From: Bog-756 sp963727075 | Lineage (GTDB): Bacteria > Actinomycetota > Acidimicrobiia > Acidimicrobiales > RAAP-2 | Assembly: GCA_963727075.1 (NCBI GenBank) | Contig: CAVSET010000001.1 | Coordinates: 737,285-801,284, forward strand | Length of the DNA stretch: 64,000 nucleotides | Direction: 5' to 3' | In this document: positions 34,671 to 44,259 of the stretch, piece after piece | Position numbering within the stretch: the first letter of the stretch is position 1 | Layout of the letters: each line of letters starts with the position of its first letter | The notes under the pieces: generated by a model | Databases searched by the model: none | What the model was told of the DNA's origin: nothing | The model's input: only the letters and a program-made list of their open reading frames with translations | Made by a program: the position numbers and the translations under genes

Positions 34671-35213
34671 GTGACTGAGCTATTGGCATTGTGGAGGCAG
34701 GTGGCAGACGGTTTCGGTGACCGACTAGAGGCAGTCCGGCCCGAGGACTGGTCCTTGCCAACTTCTTGTGAACGCTGGGATGTCACCAAGTTGGTGGATC
34801 ACGCGATCGGAGCACAACGGATGGTGCCCAAAGCGCTCGGGGCGACTGGCGACATCGACGCGACGGGGGATGATCTGCTGCAGGTGTGGAACACGGTGCG
34901 TAGAGGGGCCGACCATGCGCTGAGCGCACCGGGAGCGCTCGACGAGATCGTCAAACTTCCCTTCGGTGAGATGCCCGCCAGGGACGGATTCCGATTTCCT
35001 CTTGGAGACCTGTTGATCCACTCGTGGGATCTTGCCCGAGCCATCGGTGCCAACGATCGTTTGCTCCCAGAAGCATGTGAGGTGGTGTACGCGAACCTAG
35101 AGCCCATCGACTCCCTCATACGCGCCCCCGAGGTTTTCGGGCCGAAGCTTGAACCTGCGGCCAATGCCGATGTACAGGACAGACTCCTGGCCTTCGTGGG
35201 CCGCCAAATCTGA
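34671..35213 (+). CDS. TIGR03086 family metal-binding protein (maleylpyruvate isomerase-like, DinB fold)
   Basis: 180 residues from GTG 34671, preceded by GAGGAG. Starts with a helix FGDRLEAVRPEDWSLPTSCE and W-D-V-x-K-L-V-D-H, then KALGATGDIDATGDDLLQVW and GDLLIHSWDLARAIGANDRL, the His-x-x-Asp pair and closing motif of the mycothiol-dependent maleylpyruvate isomerase N-terminal (MDMPI_N) fold. The histidines (VDHAIG, IHSWD) can form the usual three-His metal site. Members use mycothiol or have unknown reactions, typical of actinobacteria. Stands alone. Confidence 0.9.
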   Translation: MTELLALWRQVADGFGDRLEAVRPEDWSLPTSCERWDVTKLVDHAIGAQRMVPKALGATGDIDATGDDLLQVWNTVRRGADHALSAPGALDEIVKLPFGEMPARDGFRFPLGDLLIHSWDLARAIGANDRLLPEACEVVYANLEPIDSLIRAPEVFGPKLEPAANADVQDRLLAFVGRQI

Positions 35214-35471
35214 CTCGGGCCCAAGAATGACGGGCTGTATGGGAGTTGAATCCGTTTTCGGATTGGATAGGGTTCGTCCCGGCGATATGAGGAACTCTTG
35301 TTCGTTCATTCGATAGCCGATCAACGGTCAAGGGTTCCCTCGGGGATGACCGGGAACTCGTCGATAATCCCAATTCCTCAAGTCTGGACACAGAGGGGCT
35401 GACCAGCACCCGCGGCGAGAGGGTCCTTTGGCCCTGTTCTCGATGCAGGTCAGTCAGTCACGCTCATAGGT

Positions 35472-36434
35472 ATGGCACTGGCGGAGAATGGTAGGGCCGT
35501 GGAGCCAATCCTCGAGGTGGTGGGGCTCACCCGGCGATTTGGCGAACGAGTTGCCGTTGACGACGTCTCCTTCTCGATCCCGCCGGGAAGATCTACGGTC
35601 TCCTGGGCCCGAACGGGGCCGGAAAGACCACCACGATCAAGATGGTCTGCGGGCTGCTCCACCCGGATAGCGGCACAGTGCGGATCGCCGGGCACCCGGC
35701 GGGAGCCTCGCCGCCAAGGCGAAGGTGGGGTACGTCCCCCAGGACATCGCCCTCTATCCCGACCTCACCGGCCGGGAGAACCTTCGCTTCCTCGGCCGGC
35801 TGTTCGGCCTCGGCCGGTGGGCTGCTCGACGAGCGGGTCGACGAGGCACTCGAACTCACCGATCTGGCGACCGGGCGAACGGAGCGGTTGAGCGCCTACT
35901 CCGGTGGGATGCAACGACGCCTGAACATCGCCGCCGGCCTGCTCAATCACCCGGTGCTCCTGGTGCTTGGACGAGCCGACCGTGGGAGTCGACCCGCAGA
36001 GCCGCCACGCGATCCTGGAGCGGGTTCGGACGCTTCGGCCAGCTCGGGATGGCGGTGATATACACCACGCACTACATGGAGGAGGCCGAGCGGGTATGCG
36101 ACCGGGTCGGCATCGTCGATCGCGGCCGGCTGGTCGCCGAAGGCACCCGCCGCGAGCTCGTGGATCGTCTCGGCGAGCGTGACCGCATCGAACTCAACGC
36201 CACCGGCGACCTCGAAGAAATGGCTGGGGCATGTCGGTCGGCTCGACGGAGTCGACGGGGCGGCCGTGGCGGACCACCATGTGCAATTGCTGGTGCACGA
36301 GGGGAGGCAGCTGCTTCCGGCGGTAATCGAGGCCGCCGAACGGACCGGGCGTTCAGATCAGCAGCGTCGATGTGATCGAGCCGGACCTCGAAGCGGTGTT
36401 CTTGCATCTGACCGGCACGGCGTTGCGAGAGTAG
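35472..36434 (+). pseudogene. ABC transporter ATP-binding protein (ABC-2 type), seven frameshifts
   Basis: An ATPase of 320 residues is recovered if seven single-base shifts are corrected (losses near 35587 and 35712; gains near 35818, 35970, 36038, 36225 and 36350), and the total length, 963 bp, is again a multiple of three. ATG 35472 or GTG 35500 could be the start. In order: VVGLTRRFGERVAVDDVSFS, Walker A GLLGPNGAGKTTTIKMVCG, Q-loop VGYVPQDIALYPDLTGRENL, signature SAYSGGMQRRLNIAAGLL, Walker B LVLDEPTVGVDPQSR, H-loop IYTTHYMEEAERVCDRVG. The tail VIEPDLEAVFLHLTGTALRE ends at TAG 36432. Every catalytic element survives, so either the errors are technical or decay is very recent. First gene of a three-gene unit. 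Confidence 0.8.
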
Positions 36435-37611
36435 GTGGCAGCCCATGGCTCATCCGGCACTGTCATTGCCGAAAAGGACCTCCGCCAACGGATCCGGGAC
36501 CGCTCCGCCCTCGTCCTCGGGCGTCGTAGCACCCCTGGTGATCGCCGCGCTGATGAGCCTGGCCTTCAGGGGGACCGAGACGATCCATCTCACGCTGGGG
36601 GTCGTCGACTCCGATCATGGATCGGCAGCCATTGGGCTGATGAAGGCGCTCCACGAGCCCGGGACTCGGGATCTGGTCACCGTGGTGCCCGAGACCCGCC
36701 ACCGACGGCGGCGGCCACGGTCCGCGGCCGGGCGCACCGGAGCGGCAATGATCATCCCAGCGGGCTTCACCGCATCGATCGGCGGTGTCCGCCCGCTGGC
36801 CCTCACCACCCTGACCAACGTCAACAACCCGTTGGCGGCCAGATCGCCACCTCGATCGCCCGTCGTTCGTAGCCCAGGTCAACGCCGACCGGCTCAGCGT
36901 GGCCACCGCCGTCGCCGCAGGCCAGTCGCCGACGCTGCACGGCCGCGCTCGTCGCCGCCCACCTGACGTTGCCGGTACAGGCGGTCGATCCGAGCATTCG
37001 GGGCCAAGGAACTGAAGACCATCAGCTACTACGGCCCGGCGATGGCCATCTTCTTCCTGTTGTTCACCATCAGCTTCACGTCGCGAGAGCTTCTTCGTGG
37101 ACCGAGAGCAGGGCGTGCTCGAGCGCATGCTGGCGGCCCCGGTGCGCCCGATCAGCGTCCTGTTGCGGCAAGGTGCTGTCCGCATTCGTGTTCGGAGTGG
37201 TGAGCCTCACCATCATCGTGGCGGTGACTACGTTCGCCTTCGGCGCAGACTGGGGGAACCCTTGGCCGCCGGGTTGCTCTCCCTGGCCATGGTGCTGGCC
37301 ATAACCGCCACGACAGCCCTGGTGATCGGCGTGGCCCACACCCAGCGCCAAGCCGAGGGCATCTCCTCGTTCGTCGTGTTCGGACTGGCGCTCCTCGGCG
37401 GCAATTTCGTCTTCGTGTCGGTGACCCCGCCGATCATGCAGCGCTTGGCCCTCCTCACCCCCAACGGGTGGGCGCTGCGGGGTTACACCGACCTGGCCAC
37501 GACCGGTGGCGGACTGGCCCCGGTCGCCATGCCGGTCGTGGCGATCCTCGTCTACACGCTGGTCGTCGCGATGGTGGCGCCTGTCTCGCACCCCGGGCGC
37601 TGCAGCCATGA
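36435..37611 (+). pseudogene. ABC-2 type permease, multiple frameshifts
   Basis: Begins at GTG 36435, directly after the ATPase stop: AAHGSSGTVIAEKDLRQRIR then VAPLVIAALMSLAFRGTETI. At least four to six frame changes occur. Recognisable parts are LTLGVVDSDHGSAAIGLMKA, ISYYGPAMAIFFLLFTISFT, DREQGVLERMLAAPVRPISV, VFGVVSLTIIVAVTTFAFGA and QAEGISSFVVFGLALLGGNF, the typical ABC2_membrane_3 order of an extracytoplasmic loop followed by five helices. The end reads LAPRALQP with TGA overlapping the next ATG (37608-37611). About 390 residues when repaired. It would pair with the next permease. Confidence 0.75.
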
Positions 37612-38766
37612 AGCTGCTGGCCATCATGGCAGTGTCGGTCCGAAGGGTCATGCGGGACCGTGTGTCGTTGTTCTTCATCGTGATGCTGCCGATCCTGGTA
37701 ATCCTGATCATCGGAGCTTCCGTCCGGGGGTTCTCCACGTTCCGGATAGGGGTGGTCGAGGGAGCTCGGGATCGGCGGATCGGCAGTTGACGCCGATGTT
37801 GATCTCGACACCCGGCCTGAACGTACGTCGGTTCCCCACCGAAGTCTGCCCTGGAGGCGGCCGTGCGTCGGTCGTCGGTACAAGCGGGTGTGGTGCTTCC
37901 TCCGGGCATGGACCAGGCCATCCGGGGGCACGGCGAGGTCAAGTCGGTCTCGTGGCCGAGTCGGTGAACCGAACCAGCAGGCGGCGGCGACAGCGATGCA
38001 GTCGGTCATGGCCCGGTATGCCAGTGAGGTGCAAGCGGCACGGTTCGCCACCGCCGAGGTCGGAGGGGAGTTCGATCCGCAATGGCTGTCGGGCCGGCCG
38101 GCTGGCTCCACGGTGCCGTCGGTGGTGTGATGTCCCGTCAGGCCGGCTAGCCGCTCGAACACGCTTCCCGAAGGGTTCAGCTATTCGGCGCCCACCATGC
38201 TGGTGTTGTTCGTGTTCCTGAACGCGTTGGCCGGAAGCGCGGTCATCATCGCCAACCGCAGGATCGGCATGTACGAGCGATGCTGGCCGGACCCGTACGA
38301 AGGGGCGACAGTGATCGCCGGGGAGGCGCTCGGGTTCGTGGCCATCGCACTGGCCCAGGGCGCGCTCATAGTCGCTATTGGCGGGCCGTGCCTTCGGAGT
38401 GTCGTGGGGCAATCCGTTGGCGGCCACCGCGCTCGTCGGGGTCTGGGCATTGGTCGGGTGCAGGTGCGGGCATGCTTGCCGGTACGCTCTTCTCGACCCC
38501 CGAACAGGCGACAGCCATCGGCCCTGCTTTGGGCATCGCCTTCGCCATGCTGGGAGGCTGCATGTGGCCGCTGTCCATCGTCGGGTCCCACCATGCGATT
38601 CGTGGGCCACTTCACCCCACAGGCGTGGGCCGTCGATGCCTGGACTCATCTGCTGTCTCAGCACGGCACGATCACGTCCATCGGTCCCCAACTCCTGGTG
38701 CTGGGAGGTTTCGCCACGGCTCTCCTGCTTCTGGCCACGTGGCGTTTGCGCCGAAAGCTCTCGTGA
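37608..38766 (+). pseudogene. ABC-2 type permease, multiple frameshifts
   Basis: Starts at ATG 37608 (ATGA overlap): MKLLAIMAVSVRRVMRDRVS, FFIVMLPILVILIIGASVRG, then frame changes from about 37770 onward. Further recognisable pieces are QSVMARYASEVQAARFATAE, TMLVLFVFLNALAGSAVIIA, NRRIGMYERCWPDPYEGATV, EALGFVAIALAQGALIVAI, AGTLFSTPEQATAIGPALGI and the end HFTPQAWAVDAWTHLLSQHG with TAIL LLLATWRLRRKLS at TGA 38766. Domain order matches the preceding permease, so the pair is a duplicated set as in linearmycin/daunorubicin-type exporters. Last gene of the unit. Confidence 0.75.
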
Positions 38767-38823
38767 ACGCGAGGGTCCGAAGCCTCAGCCCACGGAGCTG
38801 AGGATCTGGATGCAGAATTGCGA

Positions 38824-39366
38824 TCAGCCGGTCGGACCCGTGGTGGCCGGAAAGCCGTTGCCGGCAAGGTCAGACCCGATGACCACGACGAGGTCCAGTC
38901 CGGTGATGTTCGCCACCGGTACGGTCGCGCTCATCGATTGGACCGCCGTCATGGGTACCCCGAGCTCAGAGGCGACGAGCACCGCCGCCTGTTGCTGGGA
39001 TGGGGCGTAGTAGATCGTCGTAGTCGATGCCGCCGATGTTGTGTTCTTCGGAACCGCAACATTCCATCCTTGCTGCTGGAGCTGCTGGGTGAAATGGCCA
39101 GCGGCGTTGGGCTCCTGTGTGCCATTGGCAACAAGAACCTTCACGCTTGAATGCACCACTGTGGACGTTGTGGTCGATGGTGGACGTGTCGAACTGGAAG
39201 TGGTGGGAGATGCGGAGGTCGTCTTGAAGTGAGGACCGACCACTGACCCCACATATCCCGCAAGGGCGAGTGCTCCCAGGCAACCCACTGCGATGCCCAA
39301 GCGTCTCCCCCAAGATGACTCCGGATGCGAGTGGCGAGGACCCACCAGCCAGATCTTAGGTGGCAC
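38824..39366 (-). CDS. Membrane-anchored LytR C-terminal (LytR_C) domain protein
   Basis: 180 residues from GTG 39366; the frame is open to 39522, but the extra part is Trp/Arg-rich and unlike a leader. One membrane helix, RRLGIAVGCLGALALAGYVG, is followed by a Ser/Thr/Pro linker and a LytR_C domain: HSSVKVLVANGTQEPNAAGH, FTQQLQQQGWNVAVPKNTT, STTTIYYAPSQQQAAVLVAS and GLDLVVVIGSDLA. LytR_C domains in actinobacteria occur alone or on LCP cell-wall enzymes and are probably extracytoplasmic binding modules. Divergent from the YceI gene. Confidence 0.85.
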   Translation of the reverse strand: MPPKIWLVGPRHSHPESSWGRRLGIAVGCLGALALAGYVGSVVGPHFKTTSASPTTSSSTRPPSTTTSTVVHSSVKVLVANGTQEPNAAGHFTQQLQQQGWNVAVPKNTTSAASTTTIYYAPSQQQAAVLVASELGVPMTAVQSMSATVPVANITGLDLVVVIGSDLAGNGFPATTGPTG

Positions 39367-39476
39367 GACTTGGGAAACGACTGATTGGGCGACTGAGGCG
39401 CCTCCTGTTGCCGGGCCCGCACCCAGCAGCCGACGAGACCACCAACACAGGCGAGGCCTACCACTACCGTCTTCCC

Positions 39477-40031
39477 ATGGCACCACCCACGGGCACCTAC
39501 GAAATCGGTCCAAGTAACGCAAGCCTGAAGCTGCGCACCACCAAGGCCGGCCTGGGCGCCAGGCTGGCCCACGACTTGACCCTCGAAGCCACCGCGTGGA
39601 ATGGGTCGATAGTGTTCGACGATGCCAACCTGGCCGGCTCTAGCGTCGATGTGACCATCGCCGCAGCATCGTTGGCGGTGGTCGATTCCTCCGGAGGTGT
39701 CAAGCCACTCAGTGACCGGGACCGTAGTGAGATCGCCAGCACCATCAACGAAGGGGTCTTGCAGACCGCCAAGTACCCGGACATCAATTTCCGTTCCACC
39801 ACCATCAGCGGCCGGTCGGGCGCGTTCACCGTGACGGGTGATCTGACCATCAAGGGGACCACCCGTCCGATCAGCCTCTCAGTGAGCGTTGATGACGACG
39901 GCCAGGTGACGGTGCGGGCCACGGTGGTGCAGACCGAGTTCGGCATCAAACCCTATTCATCCATGCTCGGCGCCCTCGAGGTCAGTGATGCAGTCGAGGT
40001 TCGCGCCACTCTGACGCTGCCGGCGTCGTGA
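39477..40031 (+). CDS. YceI family protein
   Basis: 184 residues from ATG 39477. TYEIGPSNASLKLRTTKAGL begins the lipocalin-like YceI barrel; LAHDLTLEATAWNGSIVFDD, LAGSSVDVTIAAASLAVVDS, TAKYPDINFRSTTISGRSGA and FTVTGDLTIKGTTRPISLSV follow the family order, and FGIKPYSSMLGALEVSDAVE closes it. YceI proteins bind amphiphilic or isoprenoid ligands; no signal peptide is seen here, so this one may be cytoplasmic. It converges with corA, and a hairpin lies between them. Confidence 0.92.
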   Translation: MAPPTGTYEIGPSNASLKLRTTKAGLGARLAHDLTLEATAWNGSIVFDDANLAGSSVDVTIAAASLAVVDSSGGVKPLSDRDRSEIASTINEGVLQTAKYPDINFRSTTISGRSGAFTVTGDLTIKGTTRPISLSVSVDDDGQVTVRATVVQTEFGIKPYSSMLGALEVSDAVEVRATLTLPAS

Positions 40032-40081
40032 TCTGACCGGGCTCAGCCGCGGAGCTCAGCACCGCCGTTTCCTGCGGGTGG

Positions 40082-40101
40082 GCTAGGGCCTCAGCCCTAG
40101 C
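40082..40101. terminator. Hairpin between convergent yceI and corA genes
   Basis: GCTAGGG-CCTCAG-CCCTAGC forms a perfect 7-bp stem with a 6-nt loop, 51 bp after the YceI stop and 120 bp after the corA stop. No U tract follows on either strand, so it is only a probable bidirectional terminator. Confidence 0.4.
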
Positions 40102-40220
40102 TGAGGGTGAGAGAGGTTGTATCCCAGGCTCGACTTCGGTGCCGATTCAGCTCTCGAGAATGAGACGCCCGTCCACGGCCTGAGCACCAGGACCGAGTGG
40201 TACAGCGGACGATTTGAAGG

Positions 40221-41195
40221 CTAGGTGGTCGGACCTCCGAGCCAGCCGCGCTTGCGAAAGAAGTAGAGGAGGACGAGAACGACCACCACTTCGAGGCCGA
40301 GCCCTAAGGCGGAAAACGCTGCGCGCCCAGCGATGTGTCCGACCAGGAACGCGAAGTTCTGGCCGAAGAACCCAGTGAGGTAGCTCAACGGGAGGAAGAT
40401 GGTGGCAATGATGGTCAACTGTTTCATCACCACGTTGAGCCGGTTGGACACCGTCGAGACATGAGTGTCCATCACGCCCGATAGCAAGTCCCGGTAAGAG
40501 TCAACCACATCGGCAATCCGAATCAAATGGTCGTACAAGTCTCGGAAGTATCTTCCACCTTCCTCGGTCATCCCCGGCAGCTGCACGACACCGGATGCCA
40601 GCGCGGCGAACATATCGCGCTGCGGGGTGACGACCTTGCGCATGCTGATCAGCGTTCGCTTCATGTCGAATAGCTCGCCGAGCTGTCGCTCTGTGGGCTG
40701 ATGAAGGATCTCGTCCTCGAGCTCGTCGATGCGGTCGTCGAATCGGCTCAGAGCCGGGAAGAACGTGTCGACCAGACTGTCGACGATCATGTAGAGGAGA
40801 GTGACCTGGGGCGATGCGTCGTCGATACTGTGGCGCCTATCGAGGCGCCCGTAGACGTCGGCCAACGCGGGGCACTCCCCCCGGTGCACCGTTATCAGGC
40901 AGGGGGACTTGAAGAAGATGTGCATCTCGGACGTCCCCGAACCCTCGGTGAGGGCGCCGTGGACGACGAAATAGGTGAAGTCGTCGAACTCGTCAATCTT
41001 CGGGCGCTGGCCGAAGTGCTCGGCGTCCTCCACGGCCAAGGGGTGGAACCGGAACATGTCGGCCAACAGGCTCGAGGCCTCCTCGTCCAAGCCGTCGAGG
41101 TCGAGCCAGAACGAGGCCCCGGACGAGACCAGGTTGGCGACGGCGGCCGTCGTCGCCGGTGTCCGGGCTCCGTCCACCACCAGAGTGCCCTGCAT
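40221..41195 (-). CDS. corA: CorA-like Mg2+/Co2+ transporter
   Basis: 324 residues from ATG 41195. The large cytoplasmic funnel includes RFHPLAVEDAEHFGQRPKID and the coiled willow helices (RFDDRIDELEDEILHQPTER). Two C-terminal helices flank the entry motif: MKQLTIIATIFLPLSYLTGF-FGQN and LGLEVVVVLVLLYFFRKRGW. The normal CorA signature YGMN is FGQN here, a variant found among divergent actinobacterial CorA-like proteins. CorA forms pentameric channels for Mg2+, Co2+ or Zn2+ in the inner membrane. An MgtA-type ATPase is encoded at 61.3 kb, so the window holds both passive and active transport types. Confidence 0.9.
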   Translation of the reverse strand: MQGTLVVDGARTPATTAAVANLVSSGASFWLDLDGLDEEASSLLADMFRFHPLAVEDAEHFGQRPKIDEFDDFTYFVVHGALTEGSGTSEMHIFFKSPCLITVHRGECPALADVYGRLDRRHSIDDASPQVTLLYMIVDSLVDTFFPALSRFDDRIDELEDEILHQPTERQLGELFDMKRTLISMRKVVTPQRDMFAALASGVVQLPGMTEEGGRYFRDLYDHLIRIADVVDSYRDLLSGVMDTHVSTVSNRLNVVMKQLTIIATIFLPLSYLTGFFGQNFAFLVGHIAGRAAFSALGLGLEVVVVLVLLYFFRKRGWLGGPTT

Positions 41196-41430
41196 GGGAC
41201 GATTCTGCTCCGCACGACCCGGTTTGCCGGGGATCCCTACCCCTGCTCCTCGGAACTGGTCAGCTCGGGCGGTGGGGTGGAACCAAAGCGAACTTGGTCA
41301 GCCGAGTTGTCATCCATCGCAGTTATAACCGAAACCTGTGGATGCACCACCTGAACGAAGGCGCGACATACCTTCCTGGTTGACCAAAACAAGTTCGCCG
41401 GCGGTGAGACGCTGGCAGGAAGGAACGCCA

Positions 41431-42759
41431 ATGTTGAGAGTACATGTTGATGAGGCCTGCGGGCGCGGAGCTATCAGAGTACAGCCTCGATGCGATCGTG
41501 GCAACGAGGGAGCACGGCGGATGCTGGCCGCAGCCCTCGAAGCCGAGGTCGACGGCTATGTGTCAAGCTTGGCCTGTCGAGGTCGATGAGCACGGCCGTC
41601 GCCTGGTGGTCCGCAATGGGCACGCAGAGCCTCGTTCGCTGGTCACCGGAGCGGGACCGCTCGAGGTCCGGGCTCCAAGGGTCAACTACTGCCGGGTCGA
41701 CGAGGGGACCGGTGAGCGCATGCGGTTCGCCAGCTCGATCCTGCCTCCCTGGGCCCGCAAGTCACCGAAGGTGGCCGAAGGCGCTCCCCTTGATGTACCT
41801 CCACGGGATGAGCTCGGGGGACTTCGTCCCCTGCACTTGGAGGAGTTCTTCGGTTCGGCCGCCGGGCTGTCCGCCTCGGTGGTCACCCGGCTCTACCACC
41901 GAGTGGCAGAAGGAGCGGGACTCAGTTCTCCCACCGTTCGCTCAAGGACGTCGACTACGTCTACCTCTGGGCCGACGGGATCCACTTCAACGTCCGCCTC
42001 GAGGAGGCTCGTCTGTGCGCCCTGGTCATCGTGGGTGTCCGGACCGACGGGACCAAGGAGCTGGTGTCGATCAGCGACGGACACCGAGAGTCCACCGAGT
42101 CCTGGGCCGACGTCCTGCGGGGTCTGTAGGCGGCGCGGCATGGCCGCCCCGGTGCTCGCCGTGGGTGACGGTGCCCTCGGCTTCTGGGAGAGTGTTGGGC
42201 GAGGTCTTCCCCGACACCGTCCACCAGCGGTGCTGGGTGCACAAGATGGCCAACGTGATAGATGTGTCTGCCCAAGTCGGCCCAGCCCGCCGCTCGTGCG
42301 GCACTATCCAAGAGGTCCGTGACGCCGAGGACCGAGAGCACGCGGAACAGGCGATAGAGCGCTTCGCCGAGGACTACGAGGCCAAGTGGCCGAAGGCGGT
42401 CGAGAAGATCACCAATGGGACCAAGGTCCATTGCTGGCGTTTTTCGACTTCCCCGCCGAGCACTGGATCCACCTGAAGACCACCAACCCCATCGAGTCCA
42501 CCTTCGCCACCGTGCGGCTGCGGACCAAGGTCACCAAGGGACCAGGCTACACGGACCGCCGGTCTGGCCATGGCCTACAAGCTCATCGAGTCGGCCCAGG
42601 ACTCGGTGGCGGGCTGTCAACGCACCGGAGCTCGTCGCCCTCGTTCGTGCCGGCGTCAAATTCGAGAAGGGGGTGATGGTCGAGAGATCAGAGGAGCAGG
42701 ACACCGAGGTCGCCGTGCAGTTCGACAGGAACTACGAGGCCGTCATCGGTCTGCACTAG
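41431..42759 (+). mobile_element. IS256-type (mutator family) transposase, multiple frameshifts
   Basis: The transposase is read from ATG 41431, behind GGAAGG, to TAG 42757-42759, but only by switching frame about six times. Recognisable segments are LDAIVATREHGG, MLAAALEAEVDGYVSS, RRLVVRNGHAEPRSLVTGAG, PPWARKSPKVAE, FVPALEEFFGSAAGLSASVV, VYLWADGIHFNVRLEEARLC (first catalytic Asp), VGVRTDGTKELVSISDGHRE, PVLAVGDGALGFWE (second Asp), VFPDTVHQRCWVHKMANV and FPAEHWIHLKTTNPIESTFA (Glu). This is the DDE order of the IS256 group. No matching terminal inverted repeats could be found in the flanks by eye. Not expected to be active as read. Confidence 0.85.
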
Positions 42760-43024
42760 AAAGCTCGACCCGCTCAACTGAGAGCTCCATCGCAGACACA
42801 CTAGAGGGCAGGCCGGCATGCGCAAGGCTCCGAGGTTAGCTTCTGGCGAGGTGAGAACTGCCCTGAACATCGATGTGCTTCGACAGTCGCCTATGTCGAT
42901 GAAACACCCGTGACGCATAGTGAAGGTGAACACATCCAGAGGAGTCGAGGGACCTGGCCCGATGACACTCCGCCAACCGACCGAGAGGCACGGTGGCAAT
43001 GCCAGGATCGATGAGGAGGAAGTT

Positions 43025-43706
43025 GTGACTGAGAACTCGCTCGATGCGCGTGTTGTCTTATCGAGAGCAATCGAACCTGGTCTGAGCTAAGGGGAAGTGG
43101 CCAAAGCAGTATCGGTCGCAAGTGAGTTGGAGCGTCAGATATACGTCGAGCGGCGAGTTCAGCTGTACCGGTGGAGCCTGGCCCACTCCGGGGGTGCCTA
43201 CCCGTTGCTGAGGATCGCAGCGCGATTCCGTACAGCAGATATTGAGAGCAGAGAATATCATCCAGTGGGATGAGAAGGGGCACCGTGTAAATCGCCCCAG
43301 TGATGAGGAGCTTGACGCCGCCACTGACGTCGCGCATGCACGGCGGTCGATCATTTAACGGATCCAACCTTTTGAAGAAACTCCTTGAAGAGTGGCCACA
43401 AATCCCGGACAAGAGAGACCATCCCGACAATCCGGAGAGTTTGTTGACGCGGCCAGCCATGCACATGGTGATTGTCCGGGCAATAGCCAAGGCAAAGGAT
43501 CACGATCTCCCAATTGAGGAAGCGGCACGCCGACTCGATTACATCGATTGGCGACAGGACAGTCAGTTGTGGTAGGACTTTCTGGTTACACCGGGGATGC
43601 ATTGTTGCGAGGGGAAAACTACAACGTCTCATCGGACTTGCTGGCTCACCTCTCTCGCCTGCTCGAGCTATTTGAGATACTGACGACAAGATCGCACTTG
43701 AGATAA
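43025..43706 (+). pseudogene. Degenerate gene in AT-richer DNA, family uncertain
   Basis: A strong ribosome site (GAGGAGGAAGTT) precedes GTG 43025. The first frame reads TENSLDARVVLSRAIEPGLS, meets TAA at 43088, and goes on in the same frame as GEVAKAVSVASELERQIYVE and YPLLRIAARFRTADIESREY. It then shifts near 43260 (WDEKGHRVNRPSDEELDAAT) and 43355 (GSNLLKKLLEEWPQIPDKRD, SLLTRPAMHMVIVRAIAKAK, ARRLDYIDWRQDSQLW), with a stop at 43573 and a further piece to 43706. The last part resembles the C-terminal end of DGQHR/DndB-like DNA-modification-associated proteins by memory of their pattern, which is weak evidence. Lies between the IS256 remnant and the restriction-like genes. Confidence 0.45.
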
Positions 43707-44259
43707 GACTCGCTGATTTCCGTGGGCTTGTGCCGCGAGTGATGCTTCCGATGAGGATCCATCGAGGTCTATTTCTTTCCGGAACCACGATCATCGGACG
43801 GGTTGCCCAAAGAGGGTCTGATGCCGGATAGCTGGCGAGCTGAAGGTCTTGGCGTGAACTAATACTGGGCGGAGGTCCTAGACCTAGCCGATGCGGTCGA
43901 ATGAGAGAACTAACCCGAACCCGTTCGGAATGTGTCGCTGATGCTGAGTGGTTTGCTATTTGCCTGGCGGCGCGCAGACACAGTCCCTTCTGCATGTGCC
44001 GAGGTGTGGCCCAGGAATGCCTGGCGACGGGGAACGGATGCCGATAGAGCCCACCACCGGGGACGAACGGACCGCCCTGATCACAGACAAATGGCATAAA
44101 GGAAACTGCATAGGGAGGGGCGGACTCACCCCTCAGGGTCGGAAGGCGTGCACAAACGCGAGACCAAGTGCGGCTCAACCAGGCGCCGCCGTCAGCTCAT
44201 TCAGAGCCGCGAGCGTCGTCTGCTCCATCGAAAAGTCTCAAGCGCATTCACTGGTCCTC
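43707..44259. other. AT-richer stretch without a convincing gene
   Basis: No frame on either strand shows a consistent protein. A minus-strand ATG at 44234 region (MEQTTLAALNELTAAPG) has AGGAGG upstream but stops after 17 codons, so another broken gene may start here. A minus-strand open frame covering 43351-44178 lacks protein-like composition. Probably decayed accessory DNA. Confidence 0.4.

Noticed and set aside
41330..42880. Terminal inverted repeats and target duplication for the IS256 remnant
   Set aside because: No matching ends were found by eye on either side, so element borders are left at the coding part.
43351..44178. 275-codon minus-strand frame
   Set aside because: Its lower part is antisense to the degenerate plus-strand gene, and the sequence lacks any consistent fold pattern.
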